Origin: Psychrobacillus sp040274765 | GTDB lineage: Bacteria > Bacillota > Bacilli > Bacillales_A > Planococcaceae | Direction: 5' to 3' | Assembly (NCBI GenBank): GCA_040274765.1 | Contig: JBEMAY010000001.1 | Location: 1-64,000 of the forward strand | DNA: 64,000 bases | Shown: piece after piece, positions 17,836-26,475 of the stretch | Layout of the letters: each line of letters starts with the position of its first letter | Position numbering within the stretch: position 1 is the stretch's first letter | Made by a program: the position numbers and the translations under genes | Notes under the pieces: model-generated | The model's database searches: none | Seen by the model: the letters and a program-made list of their open reading frames with translations, nothing else | Told to the model about the DNA's origin: nothing

Positions 17836-19020
17836 TTAATCTTCAGTTAAATTTAAATTCAAGGCCGGACCGAAAAATTCATAGTGAATATGACTTTTTG
17901 TAAACCCAAGCTCCAATAAATGATTGATCATCACTTCCATAAATCCTACAGGACCACATATATATACATCTCCATCTTTGTGAGCGTACTCTTTCATAAT
18001 CTCTTTAGTTATATATCCATCTCCTTCTTCGGAGTATAGAGATTTATATATGCCATTTTCCAAGGAATCTATTAAAGAGTGAATATCTTGGTCAAATGGA
18101 TGTAAATTTTTCTTGCGAGTACTATATATAAAGGAAACAGAGCGCTCAGGCTGATTTTTTGCTACAGTGTCAAGCATGCTCATCATCGGAGTGATTCCTA
18201 CCCCACCACTTATGAAAGTAACTGGAGTAGTTCCTTCTTTAAGTGTGAACTCCCCAGCAGGAGCACTTATTTCCACTGTATCACCTATATTCATATGCCG
18301 ATGAAGATGTACGGATACTTTTCCTTCTGGATTGCTTTCGTCTTCTTTCTTTACAGATATTCTAAATGCGTTTAAATCAGAAGCTTTGGATAGACTATAT
18401 TGTCTGTTCATCAAGTATTTTTCTCCTGGAATATTTACTCGTACAGTAATATATTGACCTGGTTCATAGGAAGGTAAAGTTCCTCCATCTACAGGCTTAA
18501 AGTAAAAGGAGGTAATGTTATCGCTTTCCTTTACCTTATCGGTAATGATAAATTCTTTAAAAAATCTCCAGCCTCCTTCTTGACTTTCGGCTGCTACGTA
18601 CATATCTTCTTCAATTCCTATAAAAGCATCTGCGATCACTCCATATGCCTCAGCCCATGCATTAATTATTTCATCTGTTGCTGCATCGCCTAATACTTCT
18701 TTTATAGCTCCTAATAGATGTTGACCGACAATCGGATAATGTTCAGGTTTAATCCCTAAACTTACATGCTTTTGACCAATTTGTTTTACGACAGGGATAA
18801 TAGCGGCTAAGTTATCAATATGAACAGCTGCAGCATAGACCGTATTAGCTAAAGCATTTTGCTGGCGACCTTTCTCTTGGTTAGCGTGATTGAAAATATT
18901 TAATAGCTCTGGGTGAGCTTCAAAAAGATTTCGGTAAAATGTAGTTGTAATTGCTACTCCATGGATTTCTAATACTGGAACGGTGGATTTTACAATATCT
19001 ATTGTGTTTTGGGATAACAT
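17836..19020 (-). CDS. hmp: Flavohemoglobin, nitric oxide dioxygenase
   Basis: Hmp oxidises NO to nitrate using O2, FAD and NAD(P)H. The domains are in the usual order: globin (1-138) with the proximal heme His in HVSLGIKPEHY, FAD-binding domain (about 148-255) with RQYSLSKA, and NAD domain with GGVGITPMMSML and CGPVGFM. A GTG at 19030-19032 in frame would add four residues, but AAGGA is too close to it; the ATG at 19020, giving 394 residues, matches homologues. It is divergent from nsrR, whose product is its known repressor in B. subtilis. Confidence 0.95.
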   Translation of the reverse strand: MLSQNTIDIVKSTVPVLEIHGVAITTTFYRNLFEAHPELLNIFNHANQEKGRQQNALANTVYAAAVHIDNLAAIIPVVKQIGQKHVSLGIKPEHYPIVGQHLLGAIKEVLGDAATDEIINAWAEAYGVIADAFIGIEEDMYVAAESQEGGWRFFKEFIITDKVKESDNITSFYFKPVDGGTLPSYEPGQYITVRVNIPGEKYLMNRQYSLSKASDLNAFRISVKKEDESNPEGKVSVHLHRHMNIGDTVEISAPAGEFTLKEGTTPVTFISGGVGITPMMSMLDTVAKNQPERSVSFIYSTRKKNLHPFDQDIHSLIDSLENGIYKSLYSEEGDGYITKEIMKEYAHKDGDVYICGPVGFMEVMINHLLELGFTKSHIHYEFFGPALNLNLTED

Positions 19021-19117
19021 ATGCGTCCGCACATCCTTTTCGTTTATGTGCTACCCGTATGTCCTATATGAGAACTTCAGAAGGACATAAATGATAGCGC
19101 TTTGTTTTTATAAATTC

Positions 19118-19146
19118 AACATACTCTTCTTCAAAATTAAAAGCAA
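19118..19146 (-). promoter_or_regulatory. Candidate hmp promoter
   Basis: On the minus strand TTGCTT (19141-19146), a 17-bp spacer and TATGTT (19118-19123). The -35 overlaps the putative NsrR box. Confidence 0.5.
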
Positions 19147-19163
19147 TATATAAAATACATCTT
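19141..19163 (-). promoter_or_regulatory. Candidate NsrR operator
   Basis: On the minus strand the site reads AAGATGTATTTT followed by ATATATTGCTT. The first half matches the NsrR half-site recalled from B. subtilis (AAGATGTATTT-like), and the second half is degenerate. It overlaps the -35 of the hmp promoter. Confidence 0.5.
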
Positions 19164-19243
19164 TTAATCTTTGTAAATAAACAGTCACATTTCTTTCACG
19201 AGTTTGTCATAGTAGGTATAATGGAATGAATGGCGGTGTTAGT

Positions 19244-19693
19244 ATGAGAATGACAATGTATACAGACTTTTCGCTTCGAGTATTGATCTATCTAGGAGCA
19301 AAAAACAAAGGCGACCTATCAACTATTAAAGACATTTCAGAAGCATATGGTATTTCTAAAAATCATTTGATGAAAGTGACCTATGATTTAGGGAAACTTG
19401 GTTATATTGAAACGATTCGTGGCAGAGGTGGCGGTATTCGTTTGGCTATGGAACCAGAGGAGATTAACATAGGACAAGTTGTACGGAAGACAGAGGATGA
19501 TTTCCATTTAGTAGAGTGTTTTGATTGTCAGACAAATCGTTGCGTAATTACTCCAGCTTGTGGGTTAAGAAGAGCTTTAAATAGAGCACTTAAAGCGTAT
19601 CTAACAGTGCTAGATGAATATACACTGGCAGACTTTCTTAATAACAAGGATGTATTAGCGAATTTACTTTTTAATGATAGACAAGATATATGA
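19244..19693 (+). CDS. nsrR: Nitric oxide-sensing repressor NsrR (Rrf2 family)
   Basis: NsrR binds DNA with a 4Fe-4S cluster and releases it when the cluster reacts with NO. From the ATG at 19244 the protein has 149 residues: winged helix (about 1-75) with DISEAYGISKNHLMKV, then cysteines at 92, 100 and 106, the same numbers as the three cluster ligands of B. subtilis NsrR; Asp8 is also kept. An extra Cys95 is present. An ATG 18 bp upstream would add MNGGVS, which homologues lack. It is divergent from its target hmp, 223 bp apart. Confidence 0.93.
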   Translation: MRMTMYTDFSLRVLIYLGAKNKGDLSTIKDISEAYGISKNHLMKVTYDLGKLGYIETIRGRGGGIRLAMEPEEINIGQVVRKTEDDFHLVECFDCQTNRCVITPACGLRRALNRALKAYLTVLDEYTLADFLNNKDVLANLLFNDRQDI

Positions 19694-19732
19694 TAAAATA
19701 AGGTCGGAAATAGATTTTTAGGAGGATTATTC

Positions 19733-20662
19733 ATGGAAAAGGTACTAGTTTTTGGACATCAAAACCCTGATACAGATACAATTACTTCAGCGATTGTATA
19801 TGCATACTTAAAAAATGCAATTGGCGTAGAGGCTGAGGCAGTTCGTTTAGGCGAATTAAATAATGAGACTAAATATGCACTTGAGAAGTTTGGATTTGAA
19901 GCTCCACGTTTGATAAAAAATGTAGAAACTGAAGCGACAAAAGTAATTTTAGTAGATCACAATGAAAAACAACAAAGTGCTATTGGAATAGAAGAAGTTC
20001 AAATCACAGAGGTTATTGATCATCATCGTATCGCTAACTTTGAAACAGCAGATCCCTTGTATTATCGTGCAGAGCCAGTAGGGTGTACTGCTACGATCAT
20101 TAACAAAATATATAAAGAAAAAGGCGTTGAAATACCATCTAACATTGCAGGCTTGATGCTATCCGCAATTGTTTCAGATACGTTATTATTTAAATCCCCA
20201 ACGTGCACAGAAGAAGATATTACGGCGGCACGTGAGCTAGAAAAACTGGCAGGTGTAAATGTAGAAGAGTATGGCCTAGCTATGCTAAAAGCTGGGGCTG
20301 ATCTTAGCGATAAGAGCCTAGAAGACCTACTTTCGTTAGATGCGAAAGAGTTCACTATGGGTGAACATAAGGTAGTTATTGCTCAAGTTAATGCTGTCGA
20401 TGTAAATGATGTGATGGGACGTCAGCAGCAATTAGAAGAATTGATTAATCTCGAAATTCAAGAAAAAGAATTAGACCTCTTCTTCTTTGTCGTAACAGAT
20501 ATCTTAAATAACGATTCCGTTGCTTTAGCATTAGGGAAAATGGCTTTAAAAGCGGAGACAGCATTCAATGTGACATTTGTTAATAATGTCGCATTATTAA
20601 AAGGTGTCGTTTCACGTAAAAAGCAGGTAGTACCAGCATTAACAGAGGCTTTAGCTGAATAA
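19733..20662 (+). CDS. ppaC: Manganese-dependent inorganic pyrophosphatase
   Basis: Hydrolyses pyrophosphate in the cytosol and so drives biosynthetic reactions. The 309-residue family II enzyme shows the DHH-type metal motifs GHQNPDTD near the N-terminus, VDHNE and the DHH of IDHHR, and the C-terminal substrate motif SRKKQVVP. RBS AGGAGG with good spacing. It starts 39 bp after nsrR on the same strand and may be read through from it, but a separate promoter cannot be excluded. Terminated at 20681. Confidence 0.96.
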   Translation: MEKVLVFGHQNPDTDTITSAIVYAYLKNAIGVEAEAVRLGELNNETKYALEKFGFEAPRLIKNVETEATKVILVDHNEKQQSAIGIEEVQITEVIDHHRIANFETADPLYYRAEPVGCTATIINKIYKEKGVEIPSNIAGLMLSAIVSDTLLFKSPTCTEEDITAARELEKLAGVNVEEYGLAMLKAGADLSDKSLEDLLSLDAKEFTMGEHKVVIAQVNAVDVNDVMGRQQQLEELINLEIQEKELDLFFFVVTDILNNDSVALALGKMALKAETAFNVTFVNNVALLKGVVSRKKQVVPALTEALAE

Positions 20663-20680
20663 AAATAGGATTGACAAAAT

Positions 20681-20714
20681 ACCCCAAGAGTAAAATCTCT
20701 TGGGGTGTTTTTGT
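20681..20714 (+). terminator. Terminator of ppaC
   Basis: ACCCCAAGAG-TAAAAT-CTCTTGGGGT followed by GTTTTTG. Confidence 0.9.
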
Positions 20715-20901
20715 ATTAAAAAAATTGAGAAGCGGTCTTATGTCTTAGGCTCGGAGTTCACGATAACTGGCTTTATTAAACATTAAGAACTATTTTAAAA
20801 CAAATCTTTATCAGGAAAAAATAAAATAATTTACGTTATGTTGTTATTTGTAGGACAAATAGGGTATATAGCAAAGAGTATAAATTTAGGAGGGAAATAA
20901 T

Positions 20902-22302
20902 ATGGGGTGGCTTGAGACCTTTGTTGATGGGTTCAATAACATTTTATGGACTTATATATTGATTGCCTTGCTCGTTGGAGCAGGCTTATATTTTACGTTT
21001 AGCACAAGATTTGTTCAGTTTCGTTTGTTTGGAGAGATGTTTCGTTTAATTACAGAGAAAAAACAAGAAAAAGGTGGAGTCTCTCCCTTTCAGGCATTTA
21101 CAATCAGTACTGCTTCTAGAGTAGGTACCGGTAATATTACGGGAGTGGCTTTAGCTGTAGGAATAGGGGGCCCAGGAGCAGTTTTTTGGATGTGGATTAT
21201 CGCTGTAATTGGGATGGCAACTGCATTTGTTGAAAGTACTCTTGCACAAGTATATAAGGTGAGAGATGGTAAAAATTTTCGTGGTGGTCCAGCATATTAC
21301 ATGGAGAAAGCCTTAGGAAATCGTAAACTAGGAATAGTTTTTAGTATTCTGCTCATTTTATGTTTTGGATTTATATTTAACGCAGTTCAGTCGAATACGA
21401 TTGCTGCATCCGTTGGAGATGTATTTAGCATNNNNNNNNNNTATGTAATTGGAATTGTTTTAGTGATTTTAACTGCGATTATAATTTTTGGTGGTGTTCG
21501 AAGAATCGTTAGTGTTACCCAGATAGTTGTTCCAGTTATGGCTTTATTCTATCTAGCTATTACTATTTTTGTTGTTATAACGAATATTTCTGAAGTGCCA
21601 GCAGTTTTCAAATTAATTATTACACAGGCTTTTGGTTTAGAGGAAGCAGTGGGGGGAACTATCGGTGCTGCTATTATGCAAGGGGTTAGACGTGGGTTAT
21701 TTTCAAATGAAGCAGGAATGGGGAGCGTACCAAATGCTGCAGCTACGGCTAGTGTATCCCACCCAGCAAAACAGGGGTTAGTGCAAAGTCTAGGTGTGTT
21801 TTTTGATACCATTATTATTTGTTCGGCAACTGCATTTATCATTATATTAGCTGGTCTTTATAGAACAGGAGAGGATGATGGAGTCGTCCTTACACAAAAT
21901 TCCTTAGCGGTTCATGTTGGTGAATGGGCACCTTACTTTGTAGCAATAGCAATTCTTTTCTTTGCGTTTAGTTCTATTATGGGGAACTATTATTATGGCG
22001 AAACAAATATAGAATTTATGAATGCAAGCAAGGGCTGGTTAACTGCCTATCGTTTTGTTGTATTAGGGATGGTAATGTTTGGTTCAATAGCACATGTTCA
22101 GCTTGTTTGGAACCTAGCAGATTTGTTCATGGGATTAATGGCAACAGTTAATATTGCTGTCATCATCATTTTAGGTAGAGTAGCCTTTAAGGTATTAAAC
22201 GATTTTACAAGGCAACGAAAAAAAGGAGAAGATCCAGTCTTTTATGCTAAATCAATACCAGGACTGAAAAATACCGAGTGCTGGGATGAAAAGGATAGAT
22301 AA
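20902..22302 (+). CDS. Sodium:alanine/glycine symporter (AGCS family), with an internal assembly gap
   Basis: An amino-acid:Na+ symporter of about 466 residues with 10 or so helices. Family motifs are clear: STASRVGTGNITGVALAVGIGGPGAVFWMW and later GVRRGLFSNEAGMGS. Ten N at 21432-21441 fall in a loop near residue 178; the reading frame agrees on both sides, so probably only a few residues are hidden. RBS AGGAGGG. Alanine, glycine or glutamine may be the substrate; this is not resolved. Its 5' region holds a small palindrome ATTTGT-AGG-ACAAAT at 20846-20860. Confidence 0.92.
   Translation: MGWLETFVDGFNNILWTYILIALLVGAGLYFTFSTRFVQFRLFGEMFRLITEKKQEKGGVSPFQAFTISTASRVGTGNITGVALAVGIGGPGAVFWMWIIAVIGMATAFVESTLAQVYKVRDGKNFRGGPAYYMEKALGNRKLGIVFSILLILCFGFIFNAVQSNTIAASVGDVFSXXXXYVIGIVLVILTAIIIFGGVRRIVSVTQIVVPVMALFYLAITIFVVITNISEVPAVFKLIITQAFGLEEAVGGTIGAAIMQGVRRGLFSNEAGMGSVPNAAATASVSHPAKQGLVQSLGVFFDTIIICSATAFIIILAGLYRTGEDDGVVLTQNSLAVHVGEWAPYFVAIAILFFAFSSIMGNYYYGETNIEFMNASKGWLTAYRFVVLGMVMFGSIAHVQLVWNLADLFMGLMATVNIAVIIILGRVAFKVLNDFTRQRKKGEDPVFYAKSIPGLKNTECWDEKDR
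21432..21441. other. Assembly gap (10 N)
   Basis: A run of exactly ten N inside the AGCS symporter gene, probably a placeholder of unknown true length. The frame is kept across it. Confidence 0.9.
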
Positions 22303-22314
22303 TTATATTACTTA

Positions 22315-22365
22315 AAAAGCTGCGGAAATTTTACAAGTCGTAAAATTTTCGTAGCTTTATTTTTG
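22315..22365 (+). terminator. Terminator of the AGCS symporter gene
   Basis: AAAGCTGCGGAAATTTTAC pairs with GTAAAATTTTCGTAGCTTT, with one mismatch, followed by ATTTTTG. Confidence 0.9.
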
Positions 22366-22577
22366 CTAATAATTATTTTTAGAGGCTTTCCCTAAAAAGA
22401 TTCCAGTCTCTCATTTTTTAAAATTTTTTTCTATTTTGCCTTATGTGTTTTGTAATAATACGGACGGGTATCAAATGTTTAAGAGAGTTGCTTACAGCCC
22501 ATTTCCATTCTTACGTATTTCGTTGAATAAACTTTCAAGAATAGATAGACACTAGTATAAATAAAGGAGGAAACATA

Positions 22578-24104
22578 ATGACAGAAAAGATATTACCAGG
22601 AAACTTTGAGTCTTATTGGTTAGCTAATAATGAACTCCCATCGTTTCCTAAATTAAATGAAAATATTGAGGTAGATGTGTTAGTCGTTGGAGCAGGCTTG
22701 ACAGGAATAACTGCTGCATATTTATTAAGTAAAAGTGGTAAATCAGTGGCAGTTATCGAGGGAAGTAAAATTTTAAATGGAACAACTGGTTTTACAACTG
22801 CAAAGGTAACTGCCCAGCATGGACATGTATACCAGCAGCTGATCAATATTTTTGACGAGGAAAAAGCAAGATTATACTACGATGCCCAAGTGGAAGCCCT
22901 TAATTTCGTAGAACAAACAGTTTCTACTTTAGATATTAAGTGTGATTTTGAAAAGGTGCCTGCCTACATATATGCAGATACGGAAGAGGGATTAGATACT
23001 CTAAGAAAAGAAATGGATGCCTATCAGAAGATAGGAATTGAGTCTGCTGCCCTAACAAAGGAAACAGAACTTCCTTATCAGGTTAAAGAAGCTCTAAGGC
23101 TAGACAATCAAGGGCAGTTCCACCCAGTGAAATACGCGAAAGCTTTAGTTAGTCACTCAGTTAATAATGGAGTACATTTCTTTGAAGAGACTCGAGCAAA
23201 GGATATTCTACCAGAAAACATTGTTAAAACGGTAGAAGGTCATAAGATAAAAGCTAAGAAAGTTCTGATTTGCAGTCATTATCCTTTTAATGACGAGAAT
23301 GGTTTATACTTTACACGTTTAGAGCCGCATCGCTCATATATAATTGCTGCTCCTGCAGAGAAAAATGCTCCTAAGGGAATGTACATTAATGTAGAGCAAC
23401 CAACGAGGTCCATTCGCTCAGCTTTAGGATCGGATGGGAAAAGGTATATTCTATTGGGCGGAGAAGGTCATGTGACAGGAAGACAAGAGGGGGATACCAC
23501 TGCTAACTACGAGACTTTGGCAGCCTTTGGTCGGGAAAAGTTTAACTTTGAAACGTATAAGTACCGATGGTCTGCACAGGATTTAGAGACATTAGATAAA
23601 GTCCCTTACATTGGTGTGATGACTTCGGCCAAACCAGACGTATTAGTAGCAACTGGATACCGAAAATGGGGTATGACTAATAGTGTAGTGGCTGCTCACA
23701 TTATGGTAGACAATGTATTAGGAAAAGAGAACCGATTTGCAGACTTCTTTTCACCTACACGATCAAAAATGAAAAAAGAGGATATTACTAAATTTACAAA
23801 AGCTAACACGAGTGTTGCGAAGGAATTTATTAAAGGGAAAACTGAGAAAGTAGACCTTCAATTAGAGGATTTAAAAGTAGGTACAGGAGACATTGTAAAA
23901 ATTGAAGGGAAAAAGGTAGGCGCATACAAGGACCAGGACGGAAAGGTGTTTTTAGTTAAACCCGTTTGTACACATATGGGATGCGATGTAGCATTTAATA
24001 ATGCGGAGAGCTCTTGGGACTGTCCGTGTCATGGTTCTCGTTTTAATTATAAAGGAGAGGTCCTTGAGGGGCCAGCATTCGAACCATTAGAAAAATTAAA
24101 CTAA
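22578..24104 (+). CDS. FAD-dependent oxidoreductase with C-terminal Rieske domain (YhfW-like)
   Basis: The 508-residue protein joins a DAO-type FAD oxidoreductase (about 30-400; VVGAGLTGITAAYLLSKSG) to a Rieske 2Fe-2S domain (about 415-508) with both ligand pairs intact: CTHMGC and CPCHGS. This is the architecture of B. subtilis YhfW. It probably moves electrons between an amine or amino-acid-like substrate and the cluster; the substrate is not known. RBS AAAGGAGGA. A 275-bp upstream gap separates it from the symporter, and it has its own terminator. Confidence 0.88.
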   Translation: MTEKILPGNFESYWLANNELPSFPKLNENIEVDVLVVGAGLTGITAAYLLSKSGKSVAVIEGSKILNGTTGFTTAKVTAQHGHVYQQLINIFDEEKARLYYDAQVEALNFVEQTVSTLDIKCDFEKVPAYIYADTEEGLDTLRKEMDAYQKIGIESAALTKETELPYQVKEALRLDNQGQFHPVKYAKALVSHSVNNGVHFFEETRAKDILPENIVKTVEGHKIKAKKVLICSHYPFNDENGLYFTRLEPHRSYIIAAPAEKNAPKGMYINVEQPTRSIRSALGSDGKRYILLGGEGHVTGRQEGDTTANYETLAAFGREKFNFETYKYRWSAQDLETLDKVPYIGVMTSAKPDVLVATGYRKWGMTNSVVAAHIMVDNVLGKENRFADFFSPTRSKMKKEDITKFTKANTSVAKEFIKGKTEKVDLQLEDLKVGTGDIVKIEGKKVGAYKDQDGKVFLVKPVCTHMGCDVAFNNAESSWDCPCHGSRFNYKGEVLEGPAFEPLEKLN

Positions 24105-24126
24105 AAAGGCTTTTAAGTAGTACACC

Positions 24127-24164
24127 AAAGGGGCAAGGAAGTTAATACTTTCTTGCCCCTTTTT
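24127..24164 (+). terminator. Terminator of the Rieske oxidoreductase gene
   Basis: AAAGGGGCAAG and CTTGCCCCTTT form the stem, followed by TTAAG after five T. Confidence 0.88.
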
Positions 24165-24195
24165 AAGTTGTTCTTCTTCTACATTACTATTTATA

Positions 24196-24224
24196 TTGTC
24201 TTTCTAAAGTATATCGATTAAAAT
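24196..24224 (+). promoter_or_regulatory. Promoter of the padR-ABC operon
   Basis: TTGTCT (24196-24201), a 17-bp spacer and TAAAAT (24219-24224). The -10 falls exactly in the centre of the PadR palindrome. Confidence 0.65.
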
Positions 24225-24237
24225 TATCGATATACTT
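24207..24237 (+). promoter_or_regulatory. PadR-type operator
   Basis: A perfect 12-bp inverted repeat, AAGTATATCGAT and ATCGATATACTT, with a 7-bp centre that contains the -10 hexamer. A third partial half-site (ATCGATATA) overlaps the first codons of the regulator at 24248-24256. The placement points to tight autorepression. Confidence 0.75.
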
Positions 24238-24244
24238 AAAGGAA

Positions 24245-24715
24245 GTGATCGATATAAAAAGGAGAAGAGGATTTGTTCAGCTAGCGATACTCCATTTATT
24301 AGAGGAAGGGCCGAAGCATGGTTATCAGCTGATGAAGGAATTAGAAAACCGCTCTGGAGGATTTTATTCGGCCAGTGCAGGAACCGTGTACCCGGCTTTG
24401 CAAGAATTGTTGGAGCAGGAAATGATTGAGTTATTACTTGAATCAGAGAAGAAGACTTACGCTCTAGGTAACAAGGGGGAGTCTCGACTTAAAGAATACT
24501 CTGAACAAAAAAATGAAAACTTTTGGGATAATTGGCAGGCAAGATGGGAATGGCAAAATTCGTCGGAGGCCATTCAGCTTAAAGAGGCAATCGATTTATG
24601 GGAGGACGAATTAACGAAAGCAGTTAAAGCATCTAGAAAAGATAAGGAAAATACAATGAGGTTAACAAATTTCATTCAATTTATTACAAACCAATTACAA
24701 AAAGAAAATCAATAG
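24245..24715 (+). CDS. PadR family transcriptional repressor
   Basis: A 156-residue PadR regulator: winged helix at about 8-80 (ILHLLEEGPKHGYQLMKELENRSGG, SAGTVYPALQELL) and a C-terminal Vir-like helical dimerisation part. It lies 17 bp before two ABC exporter genes and carries a strong palindrome over its promoter, so it most likely represses this operon and is relieved by a drug, as LmrR-like PadR proteins do. The GTG start at 24245 has AAAGGA only one base away; the exact start is uncertain but no better in-frame start is seen. Confidence 0.85.
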   Translation: MIDIKRRRGFVQLAILHLLEEGPKHGYQLMKELENRSGGFYSASAGTVYPALQELLEQEMIELLLESEKKTYALGNKGESRLKEYSEQKNENFWDNWQARWEWQNSSEAIQLKEAIDLWEDELTKAVKASRKDKENTMRLTNFIQFITNQLQKENQ

Positions 24716-24732
24716 AAGGGGGATATAAATAG

Positions 24733-26475
24733 ATGAAATCCCTAAAAAAGCTACTTCGCTATTTAAAACCATATACGGTTTTTGCTATATTAGCTCCTTT
24801 ACTCATGTGTGTAGAAGTGGCGATGGATTTACTACAGCCAACCATTATGCAACACATTATTGATAATGGTATTGCCGAGAATGATCATGCCTATGTTATC
24901 CAGATGAGCATCTTAATGCTCGTTACCGCAGTTATCGGTTTAATAGGAGGAGCTGGTTGTACAGTTTATAGCTCCAAGGCAGCGGTCAATTTTGCTGCTG
25001 ATATTCGAAGAGATGTCTTTCTGAAGACACAGCAATTTTCTAGTGGAAATACGGATACATACGGAACAGGAAAGCTAATTACAATTGTCACTAACGACGT
25101 TACTGCAGTGCAACAGGCGTTAATGATGACGTTACGTATATTTGTGCGTGGACCTTTGTTGTTTATTGGCTCTGTTATTATCGTATGGGTCACTGCAAGA
25201 GAATTGTTCCCAGTATTACTGGTGACTATTCCAATATTAATGGCATTAATATATTTCTTCTCTTCCAGAACAGGCAAGCTTTTTGTAAAGGTGCAGAAGG
25301 CAATGGATCGTGTAAATACAAAGCTCCAGGAGACATTTTTAGGAATCCGAGTTACTAAAGCATTTAACAGGAAGCATTATGAAATAGATTCGTTTAAAGA
25401 GGTGAATGATACTCTTACAAAAAGAAACATGGCTGCAGAACAAGTCATCTTATCTCTAATGCCTGTCATGTTGTTTGTCGTAAACGTAGGAGTTGTTTTC
25501 GGAATGTGGATGGGAGCTATCAAAGTAGATGAAGGGACTATGCAGGTTGGAGTTATTCTAGCTTTTATCAATTATCTTAACATTATTATGAACGGTCTCA
25601 TCTCTAGCAGCCATGTCTTAATGCAAATTACTCGCTCCTTCACTTCAGCAAACCGAATCCAACAAGTACTGGATACGAAAATTGAAATCCAAGAGCCAGT
25701 AAATTCCGTACATATTACACACGTCACTGGAGAGGTAGAATTTAATCAGGTTAATTTTAGCTATAGTAAAAATGGTGAGTATGTTTTAAAGGATATCTCC
25801 TTCTGTACAAATCCGGGGGAGACAATCGGCATTATTGGTTCAACAGGTAGTGGTAAGTCTACCCTATTAAAGCTTATTTCGCGGTTATATGACCCAGACA
25901 CAGGGATAATTCGAATAGGTGGAAAAGATATAAAGGAATATTCATTAAAGGAATTGCGCAGCTTAATCGGATTTGTCCCCCAAAAGGCTACCTTATTCTC
26001 TGGTACCATTGAGGAAAATTTACGCTATGGAAATGAAGGAGCAGATTTGCAACAGATGAAAAACGCTGCTCAATCAGCGGTAGCCTATGAATTCATTGAA
26101 AGATTAGATAAAGGATTCGAGCATGAGCTGATGCAGGGGGCAACCAATTTATCAGGTGGGCAAAAACAACGCCTGTCCATGGCCAGAGCGTTTATTCGCC
26201 AGCCTAAAATCCTTGTTTTCGATGATTCCACATCTGCAGTGGATGCGTTGTCTGAAGCTGCTATTCAGAAGACCTTAAGGGAACAGTACAAAGAAACAAC
26301 TGTATTTATCATCTCCTCTAAAGTATCCTCCATCATTGATGCCGATCAAATATTAGTCATAGATGATGGTCGTATTGAAGCAACTGGTACACATGGTGAG
26401 CTTCTGCTGACTAGTAAGGTATACAGAGAAATTTATGAAACGCAAAGTGGAAAGGGGGTTCTTTCAGATGAATAA
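24733..26475 (+). CDS. Heterodimeric ABC multidrug exporter, BmrC-like half with degenerate ATPase site
   Basis: The 580-residue half-transporter has six membrane helices (1-320) and an ATPase domain. Walker A GSTGSGKST and signature LSGGQKQR are intact, but Walker B reads ILVFDDSTSAVD, with Asp where the catalytic Glu should be, and the H-loop His is missing (IISSKVSSI). This is the pattern of the non-catalytic half of heterodimeric exporters such as B. subtilis BmrC of BmrCD. The partner gene follows with an 8-bp overlap. The operon is under PadR control. Confidence 0.88.
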   Translation: MKSLKKLLRYLKPYTVFAILAPLLMCVEVAMDLLQPTIMQHIIDNGIAENDHAYVIQMSILMLVTAVIGLIGGAGCTVYSSKAAVNFAADIRRDVFLKTQQFSSGNTDTYGTGKLITIVTNDVTAVQQALMMTLRIFVRGPLLFIGSVIIVWVTARELFPVLLVTIPILMALIYFFSSRTGKLFVKVQKAMDRVNTKLQETFLGIRVTKAFNRKHYEIDSFKEVNDTLTKRNMAAEQVILSLMPVMLFVVNVGVVFGMWMGAIKVDEGTMQVGVILAFINYLNIIMNGLISSSHVLMQITRSFTSANRIQQVLDTKIEIQEPVNSVHITHVTGEVEFNQVNFSYSKNGEYVLKDISFCTNPGETIGIIGSTGSGKSTLLKLISRLYDPDTGIIRIGGKDIKEYSLKELRSLIGFVPQKATLFSGTIEENLRYGNEGADLQQMKNAAQSAVAYEFIERLDKGFEHELMQGATNLSGGQKQRLSMARAFIRQPKILVFDDSTSAVDALSEAAIQKTLREQYKETTVFIISSKVSSIIDADQILVIDDGRIEATGTHGELLLTSKVYREIYETQSGKGVLSDE

